Below are positions 1 to 11,360 of a stretch of 64,000 bases of DNA, in pieces. Positions within the stretch are counted from its first letter, which is position 1, and each line of letters starts with the position of its first letter. Below the pieces are notes generated by a model. It ran no database searches. It was not told where the DNA came from and was given only the letters and a program-made list of their open reading frames with translations. Origin of the DNA: Apiotrichum sp. Y4204 (Eukaryota; Basidiomycota; Tremellomycetes; Trichosporonales; Trichosporonaceae); contig JAMYHL010000004.1 of NCBI GenBank assembly GCA_025531455.1, positions 186,001 to 250,000 of the forward strand, read 5' to 3'. The position numbers and the translations under genes were made by a program.

Positions 1-1182
1 GCCCGTGACGCCAAGCCCATCGCCGATGTCGGCAGCACCGTCGTCCCCCAGGCCGCCAAGCGCCGCGTCCTTCGTCGTGACGACTCGGATGACTCTGGCA
101 CCGACTCGGACTCGGACTCGGATGACGACCGCCGCCGCTCCTTCAAGCGCAGCGCCGTCCGCAAGACCAAGCGCGACGATTCGGACTCGGAGGATTCCGC
201 CGACTCGGGCGATGACAGCGACTACCGCAAGCGTTCCCTTAAGCGCCGTTCGCTCAAGAAGCGTGACTCCGACTCCGATGACTCTCCGGACTCGGCTTCT
301 TCCGGTGACGAGAGCGACCGCCGTCGCAAGCGCACCGTCAAGCGCCGTTCGCTCAAGAAGCGTGACTCCGACTCTGACGACTCCCCCGACTCGGCTTCTT
401 CCGGCGACGAGAGCGACCGCCGTCGCAAGCGCACCGTCAAGCGCCGCTCGCTCAAGAAGCGTGACTCCGACTCTGACGACTCCCCGGACTCGGCTTCGTC
501 CGGCGACGAGAGCGACCGCCGCCGTAAGCGCACCGTCAAGCGCCGTTCGCTCAAGAAGCGTGACTCGGACTCCGACGACTCCCCGGACTCGGCTTCGTCC
601 GGCGACGAGAGCGACCGCCGCCGTAAGCGCACTGTGAAGCGCTCTCTCAAGAAGCGTGACTCCGACTCGGACGACTCTGCGGACTCGGCTTCGTCCGGCG
701 ACGACAGCGACCGCCGCCGCAAGCGCACCGTCAAGCGCTCGCTCAAGAAGCGTGACTCGGACTCGGACGACTCTGCGCACTCGGCTTCGTCTGGCGACGA
801 CAGCGACCGCCGCCGCAAGCGCACCGTCAAGCGCTCGCTCAAGAAGCGTGACTCCGACTCGGAGTCCAACGACAGCGCCGCCTCCGTGTCCTCCGGCAGC
901 GACTCCGACAGGCGCCGTAAGCGCATGGTCAAGAAGCGGGCTGCCCTCAAGAAGCGGGCCTCAGACGACTCGGACTCGGGCTCAGACTCGGGCTCGGACT
1001 CTGAGGACGACAGGCGCCGCGCCCTCCAGAAGCGTAACGCCCGCGCCGCTAAGCGCCGCAACATGAAGCGCAAGGCCGACTCGGACAGCTCGGGTACCGA
1101 CAACTCTGGTCCCTCCGACCAGTCTGGCCCCTCTGACCAGTCGGGCCCCTCGGACCAGTCGGGCACCTCCGACAGCGACTAA
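1..1182 (+). CDS. Ser/Asp/Lys/Arg-rich tandem-repeat protein, 5' partial
   Basis: Reading frame 1 is open from the first base to a TAA at 1180-1182, so the N-terminus lies upstream of the window. The visible 393 residues alternate acidic serine blocks (pattern DSDSDDSxDSASSGD) with strongly basic blocks (DRRRKRTVKR). The core is seven near-identical units, four of 33 residues and three of 32. The tail repeats GPSDQS three times and ends TSDSD. Two readings fit. One is a nuclear or nucleolar scaffold like Srp40/Nopp140, with CK2-type acidic serines beside basic stretches. The other is a secreted repeat precursor cut by Kex2 at the KR and RR sites present in every unit. The missing N-terminus (signal peptide or not) would decide. 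No catalytic domain is visible. The function is not recognised. Confidence 0.75.
   Translation, partial: ARDAKPIADVGSTVVPQAAKRRVLRRDDSDDSGTDSDSDSDDDRRRSFKRSAVRKTKRDDSDSEDSADSGDDSDYRKRSLKRRSLKKRDSDSDDSPDSASSGDESDRRRKRTVKRRSLKKRDSDSDDSPDSASSGDESDRRRKRTVKRRSLKKRDSDSDDSPDSASSGDESDRRRKRTVKRRSLKKRDSDSDDSPDSASSGDESDRRRKRTVKRSLKKRDSDSDDSADSASSGDDSDRRRKRTVKRSLKKRDSDSDDSAHSASSGDDSDRRRKRTVKRSLKKRDSDSESNDSAASVSSGSDSDRRRKRMVKKRAALKKRASDDSDSGSDSGSDSEDDRRRALQKRNARAAKRRNMKRKADSDSSGTDNSGPSDQSGPSDQSGPSDQSGTSDSD
244..927 (+). repeat. In-frame tandem repeat, 99-bp then 96-bp units
   Basis: Units begin at 244, 343, 442 and 541 (99-bp spacing) and at 640, 736 and 832 (96-bp spacing). The change is the in-frame loss of one arginine codon in the KRRSLKK segment, which becomes KRSLKK. 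Differences between units are mostly synonymous third-position changes (tcg/tcc/tct, cgt/cgc), so the protein sequence appears better kept than the DNA. Confidence 0.9.
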
Positions 1183-3722
1183 GTGCCGCACAATCCGAGC
1201 TCTGCAAACCGCAGACTCATGTACCTTGACAACAAACACGTATTGTATTGTGAATTGAATAGTATCAGAATGAATCAAGAAGTGGGCCCACACAGAACTC
1301 GCGGTCGGTGTTTCGGAATGAGAACAATAGAAACTGTCAGCGACGTCATGGTCATTGGTGAGGGAGTTTAACTCTGACGCTTCCCCATGACCAGTCAGCT
1401 GCTCGTGAGCTCTCGGCAGAGTTAGTGGAGCGGGGAAGAAAAGGGGTGTGGAGCGAGCTGTGATGGGAATACCGGAAGTTACAGTACAGAGATTTGGAAC
1501 AACGTCAGGATAAACGGGCGGCTGGGCTCTGGTAGTCGTGTGACAGATTACTCCTGGTTAGGAGGGTGCTGTCCGCATCCGTGAGAAGAACGTTCTCCCC
1601 ACCGTCATCCCTGGCCGTTGTGTTGCGATTGTTCTGAATCTGGATCGCGAAGAAACGCCCCAAGAACGAACCCGAGGACAATCCGGTCTCCGACATCTTG
1701 TTGCTGTATGCCCTATACTTCAGCGTTTCGGGATCTGAACGTGTCCGGTGCCTCTGGACCTGTTGTCAGATGGTCTCTAAAGTCTATCGTTGTGTGAAGT
1801 GTGAGAACAAGTCCAGTTCGGAAGTGTGCCCGTGGGATTTAGCAAGGGCCTCGGCCGACGTGTGCACGGATCGCGTATGGTGGGTCCAGATAGCGCTGAT
1901 TTCCGGATCGGCGGTCTTTTGCGGCGTCTAGAAGTGATCTGCATTGTCAAAGAGTTCGGCGAGTCCACGGTACCACGGTGAGCCCCGAGGTCGGAGCAGA
2001 ATGACCGAAGATCCGAATTGCGAGTTGTCGTCCAAAAGCTCCAGATACACGGTCTGAAGCCGCGCTTGCCAGACCGTCGTGTTGGTACAGCCTTATTATC
2101 ATGCCAGCAGTGTAATGACGGCCTTTGGATCGTCGGATGAGTGAGTGAGGGCTGTGAGGGGATTGGTATCCGATTGGGATCGGACTGTTGCCGAAATTCT
2201 GCCCTTGACGCAGGTTTCATAAGCATCTGGTCGGATGTGATTCCGAGATACGAGCGCATACGAGCCACGCCATCCGCCCAGCACACACTTATCAAATGGC
2301 GCGTCCAGCATCTTGCCTACAGCGATTTGGGGTCCAGTGTATATCACAAGAGTATTGCGGTTGACTCGTCGGCAAAGTGACCGTCGGCCCTAGCCCCCGT
2401 TGTCTCCTCACAGCTTCCGCACGGGCCAGCTAGCGGACTAGTGAACTAGTCTGCCCGCGTGCGGCGAGATAGCACCCACCTTCGTACTTAGCACCGTAGC
2501 CTGTCTGCCACGAGAGCGGGATGGCGGCGGGTTTGTGGGGGAGGCATGGTGCTCCGCGATGGGGCCGCTACAAGTGCCGGGTAGCGCGCCGCGGCTCTAG
2601 CGGTTGGATGCTCGGAACGCACATTGTGAATTGTGAATTGGACGATGGACGAAATTGTGCATGCGAGCATTGCCGCTCGGCGTTCACGTGTACTGTTCTT
2701 GGGCGAGCTAGGAGCTTTGGAGATGAAGGGCGCCTTAGGGTCGCCGCGGATGCTGGTTCAAAGTACACAGAGGAGGTTGTCTATTATGCTGGCTTGTGTA
2801 TGCACCACCTCTGTGTGCGATGTCGGAACTGATGTGTGCTGCACGCACCACATACGCACTATTGTGCTCAGAGGACTCTGGTACAACTACCTCCGTTCCA
2901 CTGGCCACTGGGCTGCATCGAGAGCCACAAAGGACAACTATGGGTACTGGCTGTGTACGCTGGCCACGATGATGATAAAATAAAGTTGAAACAGGAAGGC
3001 ATCTCGGGACAATCGCCGTATCTTGCAACACCTCCCAGGCACTCCAGATCACGCTACTCAGGGCCCCGCCTGGCGGGTCGTCTGCGTCTGCGGGGCATAT
3101 AGCGATTTCAAGTCTTGATCTGAATGCAATTAGGGTAGAACACAGTCCGGGCAGACTAATTGGGAATAGGAATGGCAATCCCCAGCCACAGAATGCGGTG
3201 ACGGTGCCGCCGGCGTCCTCGCCGATATGTGCTGGATCGCGCCGAGGACCCGTCACTTGCCTGTATCTCGTCGCCAACGCCGCCCCCGCCTCGCCGCAAT
3301 GCCTGCTCCACTTGGCCAACCAGAGACGCAAAGTCGCCTCCAGGGATCTCGGCGAGCACGGAGATGAGCATGTCAGTAGTGTACAGCAGCCGTGTGGAAC
3401 ACTTTGGACGATTGTTAAAAGCCCCATCCCCGTCGACCCGTGGTATCACTACGCCCCGTCTTTCCCCACGTACCCTTCTCTCCGCGATACAAAACCCTCC
3501 GCTCAAAGGACGCGATCAGTCTCACGCTCTCCTAGATCGCCAGCTCGCCGCCGCAGTCGTTGATCCGACCATCTCGATATCGCGCGATCCCATCACATTC
3601 TCTGAGCTTCTCATCAGAGTAGTAACGTCACATCACAACTTGCCACTCGTGTCAGCCAAGGCCAGATCCAAACACAGCCCCTCTTGCCCCCATTTGCCCT
3701 CGCTTGCGATCGCACCATCATC
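1183..3722. other. Intergenic region without a supported gene
   Basis: About 2.5 kb between the repeat protein and the GlcNAc kinase. Open frames here are short or lack the local codon style, and I found no chain of splice-compatible exons. Two items stand out: an imperfect hairpin at 2418-2463, and a minus-strand stretch around 3270-3390 with coding-like codon use (see findings). The 250 bp before 3723 are pyrimidine-rich and probably hold the kinase promoter. Confidence 0.55.
2418..2463. other. Imperfect inverted repeat (hairpin)
   Basis: A perfect 7-bp inverted repeat, GACTAGT-GA-ACTAGTC, lies at the centre. Outer arms CGCAC..GGGC and GCCCGCGTGCG extend the pairing with small bulges, so about 46 nt can fold back on itself. 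No flanking direct repeat was seen. Its role is unknown; it could be a structured RNA end or a protein-binding palindrome. Confidence 0.5.
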
Positions 3723-5133
3723 ATGACCACTACTCGCCCCAAGCTCATTCTCTGTGCCGACGGCGGCGGCACAAAGGTGTGCGTCGTCGTGCGCTCCGAG
3801 GACGGCATCGAGGTCCGTGGTACAGCCGGTCCCTGCAATGTGTGAGTACCTGCGATCCAAACTCAGGCCCATCAGCCGTGCCTCCACCGCTGACATCCCA
3901 GCCAGTCCGTAGGCCACATTCCGGCTGCCGACCGTATCCTCGAGGCGACGTACCGCGCCCTCCAGCAGCTCCCGGCCACGCACCTCCCTGCCGACTTTTC
4001 CATCCCTCCCCTCCCTGTCCAGCTTGCGGGCCTCACATCACGCGCGGTGTCGCGCGCGGCGTCGCCCGCGCCCTCTGGTGCCAACACCCCGCGCGGCCGC
4101 CTCGCGCCCATCAAGGAGTCGCTTTTCGAGTTCTGCTGGATCGCTCTCGCCGGCATGACCACTCCGGCGGACGCGACCGCGTTCGTTCCCTTTGTCTCTC
4201 ACGTGCTCGGCACCCCTGGTGACTGCATCTCGTGCACGAATGGTGAGTTGCGATGATGTACCACAGTTGTTGACCACAGACGTCCTCCTTCTCGCCGCCC
4301 CTGCCCTCGTCCAGAGCGGTATCGACCACTGCGTGGCTGTCGTATGCGGAACTGGCACTATTGGCCGCACTATCCGTGTCCGTAGCACCGAGGAGCTTCC
4401 CCCCAGCCCACCGTCCGAGACCCGCGATGTCAACATTGACGTCGAGTTCCGGGCCCGCAAGCCATCCAGCGCTGGTCTCTCAAAGGGCCTTCCCCTCGAG
4501 GACGTCGGCTGTTCCCGCGGGTGGGGCTTTATGCTCTGCGACGAGGGCTCCGCGTTCTGGATCGGTCGCCTGGCGATTCGATACCTCCTCGAGGTGTGGG
4601 ACCGCGAGCACAGCCCCGGCATCTACTCTGCTCCCGTTCCCGAGCGCACAGCGCTGTACGAGGACCTTCTGGAGTACTTTGAGGTGTCGGACCCCACCGA
4701 GCTCATCGGCATTGTGGCGCTCATGACCGACTTTGCGGCGGGTCTCTCGATCGGCGAGGCGCAGAGCAAGCGCAACGCCTATGTCGCTGGCGCCGGCCGT
4801 GTCGTCTTCAAGTGGGCCTTCCCCGAGGAGCAGGGCGTGACGATCTCCACGCCCGCACAGGAGGCGGCGCAGAAGGCTGCATTCGAGATTGCCCAGTCGG
4901 CGAGCAAGGGTATCATCAAGCTCACGCTCGAGACCCTGGGCGACCGCAGCATTGTCTTCCCCGAGCGCACGGCGCTCAACCTCGGCGGCGGCCTCTGGAA
5001 CTCGGCCGGCTACCGCAAACTCTACCTCGACGGCCTGGCCGCCGAGAACGCCGTCTTCCGCACAGTCAACCTCGTGACCGATGCCGCCGGCGACAGTGCA
5101 AAGGCGCTTGCGGGGGTCACATGGGGCCAGTAG
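3723..5133 (+). CDS. N-acetylglucosamine kinase-like sugar kinase (BadF/BadG/BcrA/BcrD ATPase fold)
   Basis: Three exons, 3723-3841, 3902-4242 and 4280-5133, give 437 residues. The phosphate-binding motif DGGGTK is at residues 13-18 and is followed by AGPCNVQSVG, where the first junction falls. A second conserved motif, CTND, spans the second junction. A later segment GxGTIGR resembles the second nucleotide-binding loop, and GCSRGWGFMLCDEGSAFWIG is the typical downstream signature. These match eukaryotic GlcNAc kinases, which make GlcNAc-6-phosphate from GlcNAc and ATP in the cytosol for salvage from chitin or glycoproteins. The introns are 60 and 37 nt. The family is secure; sugar specificity is inferred. 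Confidence 0.88.
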
Positions 5134-5974
5134 TGTCGCGGTGGAGAGGATCCGGGTCTTGTCATCTTTTTTGGCTTTTTCTACTGTAGGGATAGATTGG
5201 GCCCCAGAGAGGAGGGGTCACGAGTCGCGTAATCGTCCGAAGTTGTGTAGCATGCATGTATGGATACCCCGCACGAGGACAGACGGAACTGAGAAAGGCA
5301 GGAGATGGGAACAGACAACTGACACTGAATTGATTGCATGCCATCAGCTCGATGTGTTCTTCCTCACAAGATCACCAGAGTGAGATCTCATCAGAATTCA
5401 AAGATTCAAAGTGCCACCAGTGGGTGGCCCCAGGCACCGATCCAGAACCGGATTTGGCACGGGCCTGTGCGGCAATCCGGAGTGATCGGCGAACGGCCAG
5501 ATCGGCGAGCAGCCCGGCTGAAGTGAGGTGAGTTTATATGTGGCACCGTGGCAGCACTGGCAGCGGAACGGCGTTCAAACATCTACAGGACGGCAATCCG
5601 GCGACCTACATAGTTGATAATGCCGACCACGCGTTGTGCACGATGCTCAGCATTAGGGGACGCTAGGACGCTGGACGCGACGTCCGCAGGCTTAAGAGCT
5701 CGGAGTACGCCATCTCTGGAGATACGTCGCTATTATGTGTCATCCCTGGAGGGTTCAGCACCTCGGCCCCTGACGGAGATATCCTAGTCTCCGCTTCCAA
5801 GTCACGTTTGCCACCCAAACAGGCACAATGGTCGACAGAAGCTGTGCACGGGCCAGGACGACGAACGTCACGACGGCGCAGCGCATTTCTCACTATGGCG
5901 CGACCGTAGACGACAAGTCGGTTTGAGTCCTCTCCATCCTCCATTCCCATCATCACCTCCCACTCTACATCGAA
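5134..5974. other. Intergenic, nothing recognised
   Basis: 841 bp between the sugar kinase stop and the SH3 gene start. Short open frames only. The last 60 bp before 5975 are pyrimidine-rich with many CCC/TCC runs, as seen before other starts in this window, and are the likely promoter or 5' leader. Confidence 0.6.
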
Positions 5975-6959
5975 ATGGCAAACCAGACTTCGGCACAGAC
6001 ACTTGCGGCGCATCTCGTCGCGCAGACGACCGCGAGCGTGCAGCTCCTCGAGCAGCTCGGCGTAATCACCGCAGCGGACAGCGCGGCCATCCGCGACCGC
6101 CTGCCGAGCCAGTACGCCACTTTCCCCTCTCTGTCGTCCCCCGCGTCAGCGAGCACGGGAGTCGCGGCCGTAGCGGGGCAGATGAACAACCTCGCCGTCA
6201 GCTCCCCCTCCCCCGTGGCGCCGACGCCGGCGCTCCCGCCGCGCCAGAACGCCGCGCCCGCCCCGACACCGAGCCAGCCCACCGCCCGCGCGCTCTGGGA
6301 CTACGCTGGCACCGAGGCGGACGACCTCCAGTTCCGCCAGGGCGACACGATCGTCATTGATGAGGAGGTCAATGAGCAGTGGTACCGCGGCCGCATCCTT
6401 GTTAATGGCGCGCCGGGGGCCAAGAGCGGCCTGTTCCCGAGTAATTATGTGGAGAAGATGTGAGTCAGAAGGCTGGGGTCCATCCAGTGGGAAGCTATCT
6501 CGAGGCTCGTGCGGATCGCTGCTGCACTGCTTCAGATAGGAGCACGACGATCCACCCAGTTGCCTCTTGAACGGTACCCAGCTGACGCCAGCGCTTCCGA
6601 GTCCTCGACACACGGTGCTCCCTACGGTACATCAAGCTATGCCGCGAGCACGAACTCGTACTACAACCAGAACGAAAAGGCGGGCTACGGCGCACAGCCG
6701 TACCAGCCGCCAGCGTCTGCGCCGCCCGCGCCGGAACAGCAGACGATTGTCGTGCAGGAGGATAAGGTGAACAAGTTTAAGAGCAAGTACGGAAACAACG
6801 TGAGTTTTAACTGTCATGGCTTTGCTGACTCCAGCTCGCCAACAGCGCCGTCTCGGGTGTCGGATTCGGTGCGGGCAGCGCCATCGGCGGAGGCATCATC
6901 CGTGCCAGTGAGTACCTCAAGCTTTACCTGCTATTGTGTCGCTAACATCAGTCTTCTAA
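5975..6959 (+). CDS. SH3-domain actin-patch/prion-modulating protein, Lsb1/Pin3/Csh3 type
   Basis: Exons 5975-6459, 6592-6799, 6835-6907 and 6952-6959 give 257 residues. An N-terminal helical segment of about 45 residues with Gln/Ala/Leu is followed by a Pro/Ala linker and an SH3 domain at about 102-161 (ALWDYAG, DDLQF, WYRGR, GLFPSNYVE). Then comes a Tyr/Gln/Pro-rich low-complexity stretch and a basic KVNKFKSKYGNN segment. The C-terminus is glycine-rich and ends IIRAIF, as in yeast Lsb1/Pin3 and fission yeast Csh3. Those proteins bind the WASP homologue Las17 and act at actin patches. The last coding exon is only 8 nt (TC TTC TAA), completing an Ile codon, and is placed by this family ending. 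The partner is inferred from the family. Confidence 0.82.
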
Positions 6960-8406
6960 ATATGTTCCGCCCTTGTACTGGCGGTGTTTGGACCTGCAGG
7001 CTCGTAGACATGTACCCGAGCCCCGTGCGACCGTAGTTGTGACAATGTACCGAGAGTGACGACCACAAGAGGGACGCGCGACCAGGCACAAAGGATGTTC
7101 CTAGAGAACACTTGACATTCGACACAGTTCAGTGGTTGCTCACGATGAGGCTGATATGCAGGTGTTGGACGAGCTGACAAGCTGACCCAATCGGGACTCG
7201 CCAGAAATCACTTGTTCGATCTCTGCCCTCAGCTTACAGCTCCCTCGATCGATACCCTGCGCGCGTCTCCAATCCCTACGCGTCTTAACGCTTATAGATC
7301 CGCAAGCGACGAGTAGCAGTGCCAGAGCACATGGTGGCGCAGCGATACAGGCCTAAAACTCTTCAAGGTATAGCTGGGGAAGAGTGGAGTGGAATGAGGG
7401 GAGCAGACGGCGGTGGCCTGTCTCCGTTGAGCACATGAGGGGGTGCAGATATCGGTATAGAGCAGTCTTCCCATCAGTCGAGAGATTGAGAGGTCTCGTT
7501 CAGGTCCTGCCGTTGGTCCACGCTTGCCACGCTTGCTCATGGCCATGCACTCGTCATGCTCGTCACATCCACAGCTACAAAGTTCGCCACCAGAGACGAT
7601 GCGGGGCACCAAACCCTTTCTATACTAGCCATGACGCGTCGCCTCTCGAGGTCCACTCCCTTGCCAGCCACCCCACCCACCATCCGCGCTAGTCTCACCC
7701 CCAAACCCCCCGACCTCTCATCCCAGTATGCGGTGTGCTAGCCAAGCGGGCGTCGACAGCTGCAAGAGTGTTTGGGACCACAACAGTCCAACACGCACCG
7801 AGTACTCTCTCATACTAGACACTGGGAGGGGGAGGTTGAGGCGGCTGCAGACGTCTACCTTTTGTTGCTGGCCCCAGTGAGCATTTTGCGTATGCGTCAG
7901 GGGATCAGGAGAAGCATGCTGTGGGATTAGTGGGTCGATGCCGGATGCCGGAGGATCAGGGCGATCAGACGATCCTGGGAGCCTGGGGGCGCAGCGATGT
8001 CACCCTGAGTGCGAGGGTTCGACTGAGCGCAGCGCCACCAGCACAAGTTGGATTTACCTGAAAGAAGCCCTGCTTCCCTCTGGGGGTGTTCTAGGGAGAA
8101 GGAGCCTTGACGCTGCTCAGGTCAGTCTCGTCTGAACTCGGAACTCAATCCTCTTCTTTCAAAAATGTTCTTGGGCAGATGACGTGGGTGGCATGGGCTA
8201 TGACTATCGGTCAACTACAAGGTCGAACCCTACTTTGGCTAGGAGAGTCCTGTGAGGACGATGGTGACGCCGGAACATGGTACTGTCCGAAGCTTGGTCG
8301 AAGCCGTGCGAGATCGGAACGGGTTCGGGGGAATAATCGTTCGCGTGTGTGTGTTGAGCGTTTACTCGACACGGGGGACATCGAATGGGTGCGCGCCTGC
8401 ATAGGT

Positions 8407-8525
8407 TGTCAGCAAACGGTTTGTCAGCAGAGTGAGTATTGTCAGCAGAGTAAGTATGGTCAGCAGAGTGAGTATTGTCAGCAGAGTCAGCAGTCAGCAG
8501 AGTCAGCAGCGTTGGCATCAGCAGT
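8407..8525 (+). repeat. 18-bp minisatellite, GTCAGCAGAGTGAGTATT type
   Basis: Units read gtcagcagagtgagtatt, gtcagcagagtaagtatg, then gtcagcagagtgagtatt again, decaying into shorter GTCAGCAG motifs up to about 8525, with scattered copies to 8590 and near 8650. Unit length is 18 bp for the best copies. All frames across it stay open by composition only, so I do not call a protein. Confidence 0.75.
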
Positions 8526-8734
8526 TTGTCACATTGCGGTAGTGTTAGAGCGTCAGTAGTGAGGACAGATGTCAGCAGGGTCAGCAATCTTGTCTTGAGC
8601 TTGAGGGTCTTGTGGCTCTTGATGAACTTGAGGTCTTGAAGCACGCATGGTCAGTATTGTCAGCAGGCCTGATAGCGGGCATGACGCCATATCTTCTGAG
8701 AACGGCCGTAAAAAGCAGAATCACAGAACGGACG

Positions 8735-9560
8735 AGACAGAGGGGATACAGCAGTCACCATGTTCATTGTCCTGACAGAGGGCGTGCGCCGTGTCTCTGA
8801 AAAAGGGCGTAGGCGGCAAGTCCAGGAGGAGGATGCGGCTACGCGGCGTGCAGAGGGGATATGTACACCTTGCGTGGGGAGGGGGCGCGGAGGCGGCAGG
8901 TCCAGAAGGAGGCTGCGGCTCGGCCGGTGCAGAGGGGATAAACACCATGCGAAGAAGGGGAGCACGCAGGCGGCAAGTCCAGAAGGAGGTTGCGGCTGCG
9001 GCTGGAGCAGAGGGGATAGAACACCGTGCAAGTTGTGAGATGAGTGGTTGAACACCCTATCGACGAGGTCGACCCCGCGGGACCGGAGACGCGTAGGCGG
9101 CATTTCCGGAGGACAATGCGGCTACACGGAGTGCAGAGGGGATAGACACCTTGCGAAGGAGGGGCATGCAGGCGGCAAGTCCAGGAGGAGGTTGCGGCTG
9201 CGGCGAGATGCAGAGGGGATAGAGCACCGTGCAGTTGTAGCTTGAGCTGGTGTCGGTTGACAAGAGGCACACAGGCGGCAAGTCCACCGAAGAACCTTGC
9301 GGCTGTGTGCGGCGCAGAGGGCTGTCGCCGTGCGGAGAGAGTTGGGCACTGTCAACCCGTCAGGACTGGAATGCAGAGGGGATTCGCACCGTGCCATGTT
9401 TCTCCAAGAACACTAGGAGAGGAAAGACTTCCGGCAGGTTCATGGAACGCCGGCGGCGTGTGTATCGTGTGGACTGGACTTGCGCGCAGGCGGCACGTTC
9501 ACTGAAGAACCGTACGGCTGCGCGCGACGCAGAGGGCTGTCGCCGTGCTGGAGAGAGGGG
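8735..9560 (+). repeat. Degenerate minisatellite of about 78 bp
   Basis: The landmark GCAGAGGGGATA recurs, with its C at 8851, 8930, 9008, 9133 and 9211 (spacings 79, 78, 125 and 78). Diverged forms are near 8740, 9314, 9373 and 9529. Between landmarks a common block GGCGGCAAGTCCAGAAGGAGG then TTGCGGCTGCGG is shared. Copies after 9300 carry the variant GCAGAGGGCTGTCGCCGTG, giving a second subfamily. Confidence 0.7.
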
Positions 9561-11360
9561 CTGTCGTGGACAGCGGGGTGGGCTTCCTTGTCCAGAGTCA
9601 GGTTGGGGAGAGTGCTGTGAGCGTTGCTCAATGGTGAAGTCTGGAGTCTCGATATGGGTGTTCGGGTATCTGGGGTCAAGCGGGGAAGATGTCAATGCGA
9701 TGACCGCCCATGCGTCAGGAGATCAGGAGAACTGTTATCAGTGCGGCTTCTCAGAGGTATTCACGTCGTTGGAGGTCCAGGGGGGCCTTGGTTGGAGGGC
9801 GGTTCTGTGCGTGAGTCTCAACTGGTGTTAGAGTCGTGGGAGATAAGCGAGCATGTCTGTTGGGAGGTGCGGGATGAGCTGTAAGTTGCGAGCCTCGTCA
9901 GTTGCTGGAGCCACCGCCAGAAGTCCTGGTTCGCTCACCTGTGGCCTGTAGAGTAGAGCTGTTGAGAGTGGAATGATGACCTTCTTGGACACCAAGACCG
10001 GCCGTTTATGTACTGATCCAGGCTTCGGCTTATAGTCAACACCCGCGACGTAAACCATTCCGTCCGTGACATTCGGCAACTGGCACCATGTACCACTCGC
10101 GGCCAGCAGCAACACAACCTCGCACACCCAGGGATGGAACCTGGCACTCACTGTGCGCTTGGTCAGCACCGGCCGAGCACAGGTGAATCTCACTCTCAGC
10201 GTTCAGTGATACCGCTTTCCTGGTGTTCGGCACGTTCTGCTACAAATGTTCATCGCCCGTTCCATCTCGCAGAGAAGTGTTCCTGGGGCGGTGACAGGCT
10301 CTTTTGGTGGTAGTAGTAGTGATGAAAGCTTCGGTGCGATTCCCGCCCCTACTGCCCTGGGAGCTGGAAGCCTGAATCGGCACGCGACGCGACAAACTAG
10401 GGGCATAGGGGGAATCCGATGCGATGAATGCCATATCGCTCACACGACCACAGCTCTATGCATGCTTGTTTTACAGTAGCATACGACTATTGCACGCCGT
10501 GCGCGTGGGGCTAGTGCTGCGCTGTGCGGCATGCGTGCGTTCGTATGCAACAGACGGTGATGCAGGTGATGAGTACTGAGCCTCGTGGGGTGTTGTTTCA
10601 CGTACAGCGCGTACGGCGCTTCTCCACCTGCCCAACTCTCTCAACCTCTCACAGTCATGACTGGAACGCACGGCCAGACGCGATCCGGTGCTGTACCAGG
10701 GTGCAGGATACTCCGAGACCACGCAATCAGAACCACAGGTGTCACAGTCACATCCACGAACGGCTTGGGAGAGCGGTCGCAGCGCTGTGGCCATCCGTGG
10801 CGAACATCTCGGCGCATGCTCAGGACCCCACTTCATCGCCAACTAAACTGACTTGACTGGGACACGGAGCGGCGCAGCGTGTGCACACAGAGACGCCGAG
10901 AACGTAGTGTGAGCACTTCGGATACCCGAGACCACTCGGAAAACGCGGCGACTCCACAGCATGCCCAATCCCAATCTCCATCTCGGCCTCTCGGAGCTCT
11001 TTCCACTTCATCTCAACATCGCCGTGCGCGACTACCCGCAAGCAGTACAAGAAGCGAATACCGACGAGCTACCGCGACTGCCTAGATGCATCACTTGATC
11101 GAACAGCGCTGCCATGCGCTGCCTTTTGCAGGGAGGGGTCATCGCGTCAGCCTCCCAGCCTTGCAGCTTGCAGCCGTCTGGCTGGCAGATGAAACGCCAA
11201 ACATCGAGACACTGCCCCTTCAGCTATCAATCCGCCAGTCATGAACACCGAATCCCATCTCCTTGTATCCTTTGCACACCGGTGCGAACACCCACTACCA
11301 GACACTGCTATCTCTTGCGTGCGCGTTTCACTTTCACTGTCCGGACACTTGGACTGGAAC

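Noticed and set aside
222..1166. 314-codon open frame on the minus strand opposite the repeat protein
   Set aside because: It mirrors the tandem repeat; repeat units divisible by three keep several frames open. The plus-strand frame has the co-varying synonymous changes.
2735..3427. 230-codon minus-strand open frame
   Set aside because: No domain, mixed codon style and no splice context; most of it lies in sequence that looks non-coding.
8221..8245. GGTTCGACC on the minus strand, like a tRNA B box
   Set aside because: No A box at the right distance and no cloverleaf could be drawn.
8407..8525. Possible CRISPR-like array
   Set aside because: Repeats are adjacent 18-bp units without unique spacers, and the host is eukaryotic.
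8107..8559. 150-codon plus-strand frame with CQQSEY repeats
   Set aside because: Translation of the 18-bp minisatellite; no start context or flanking coding signal.
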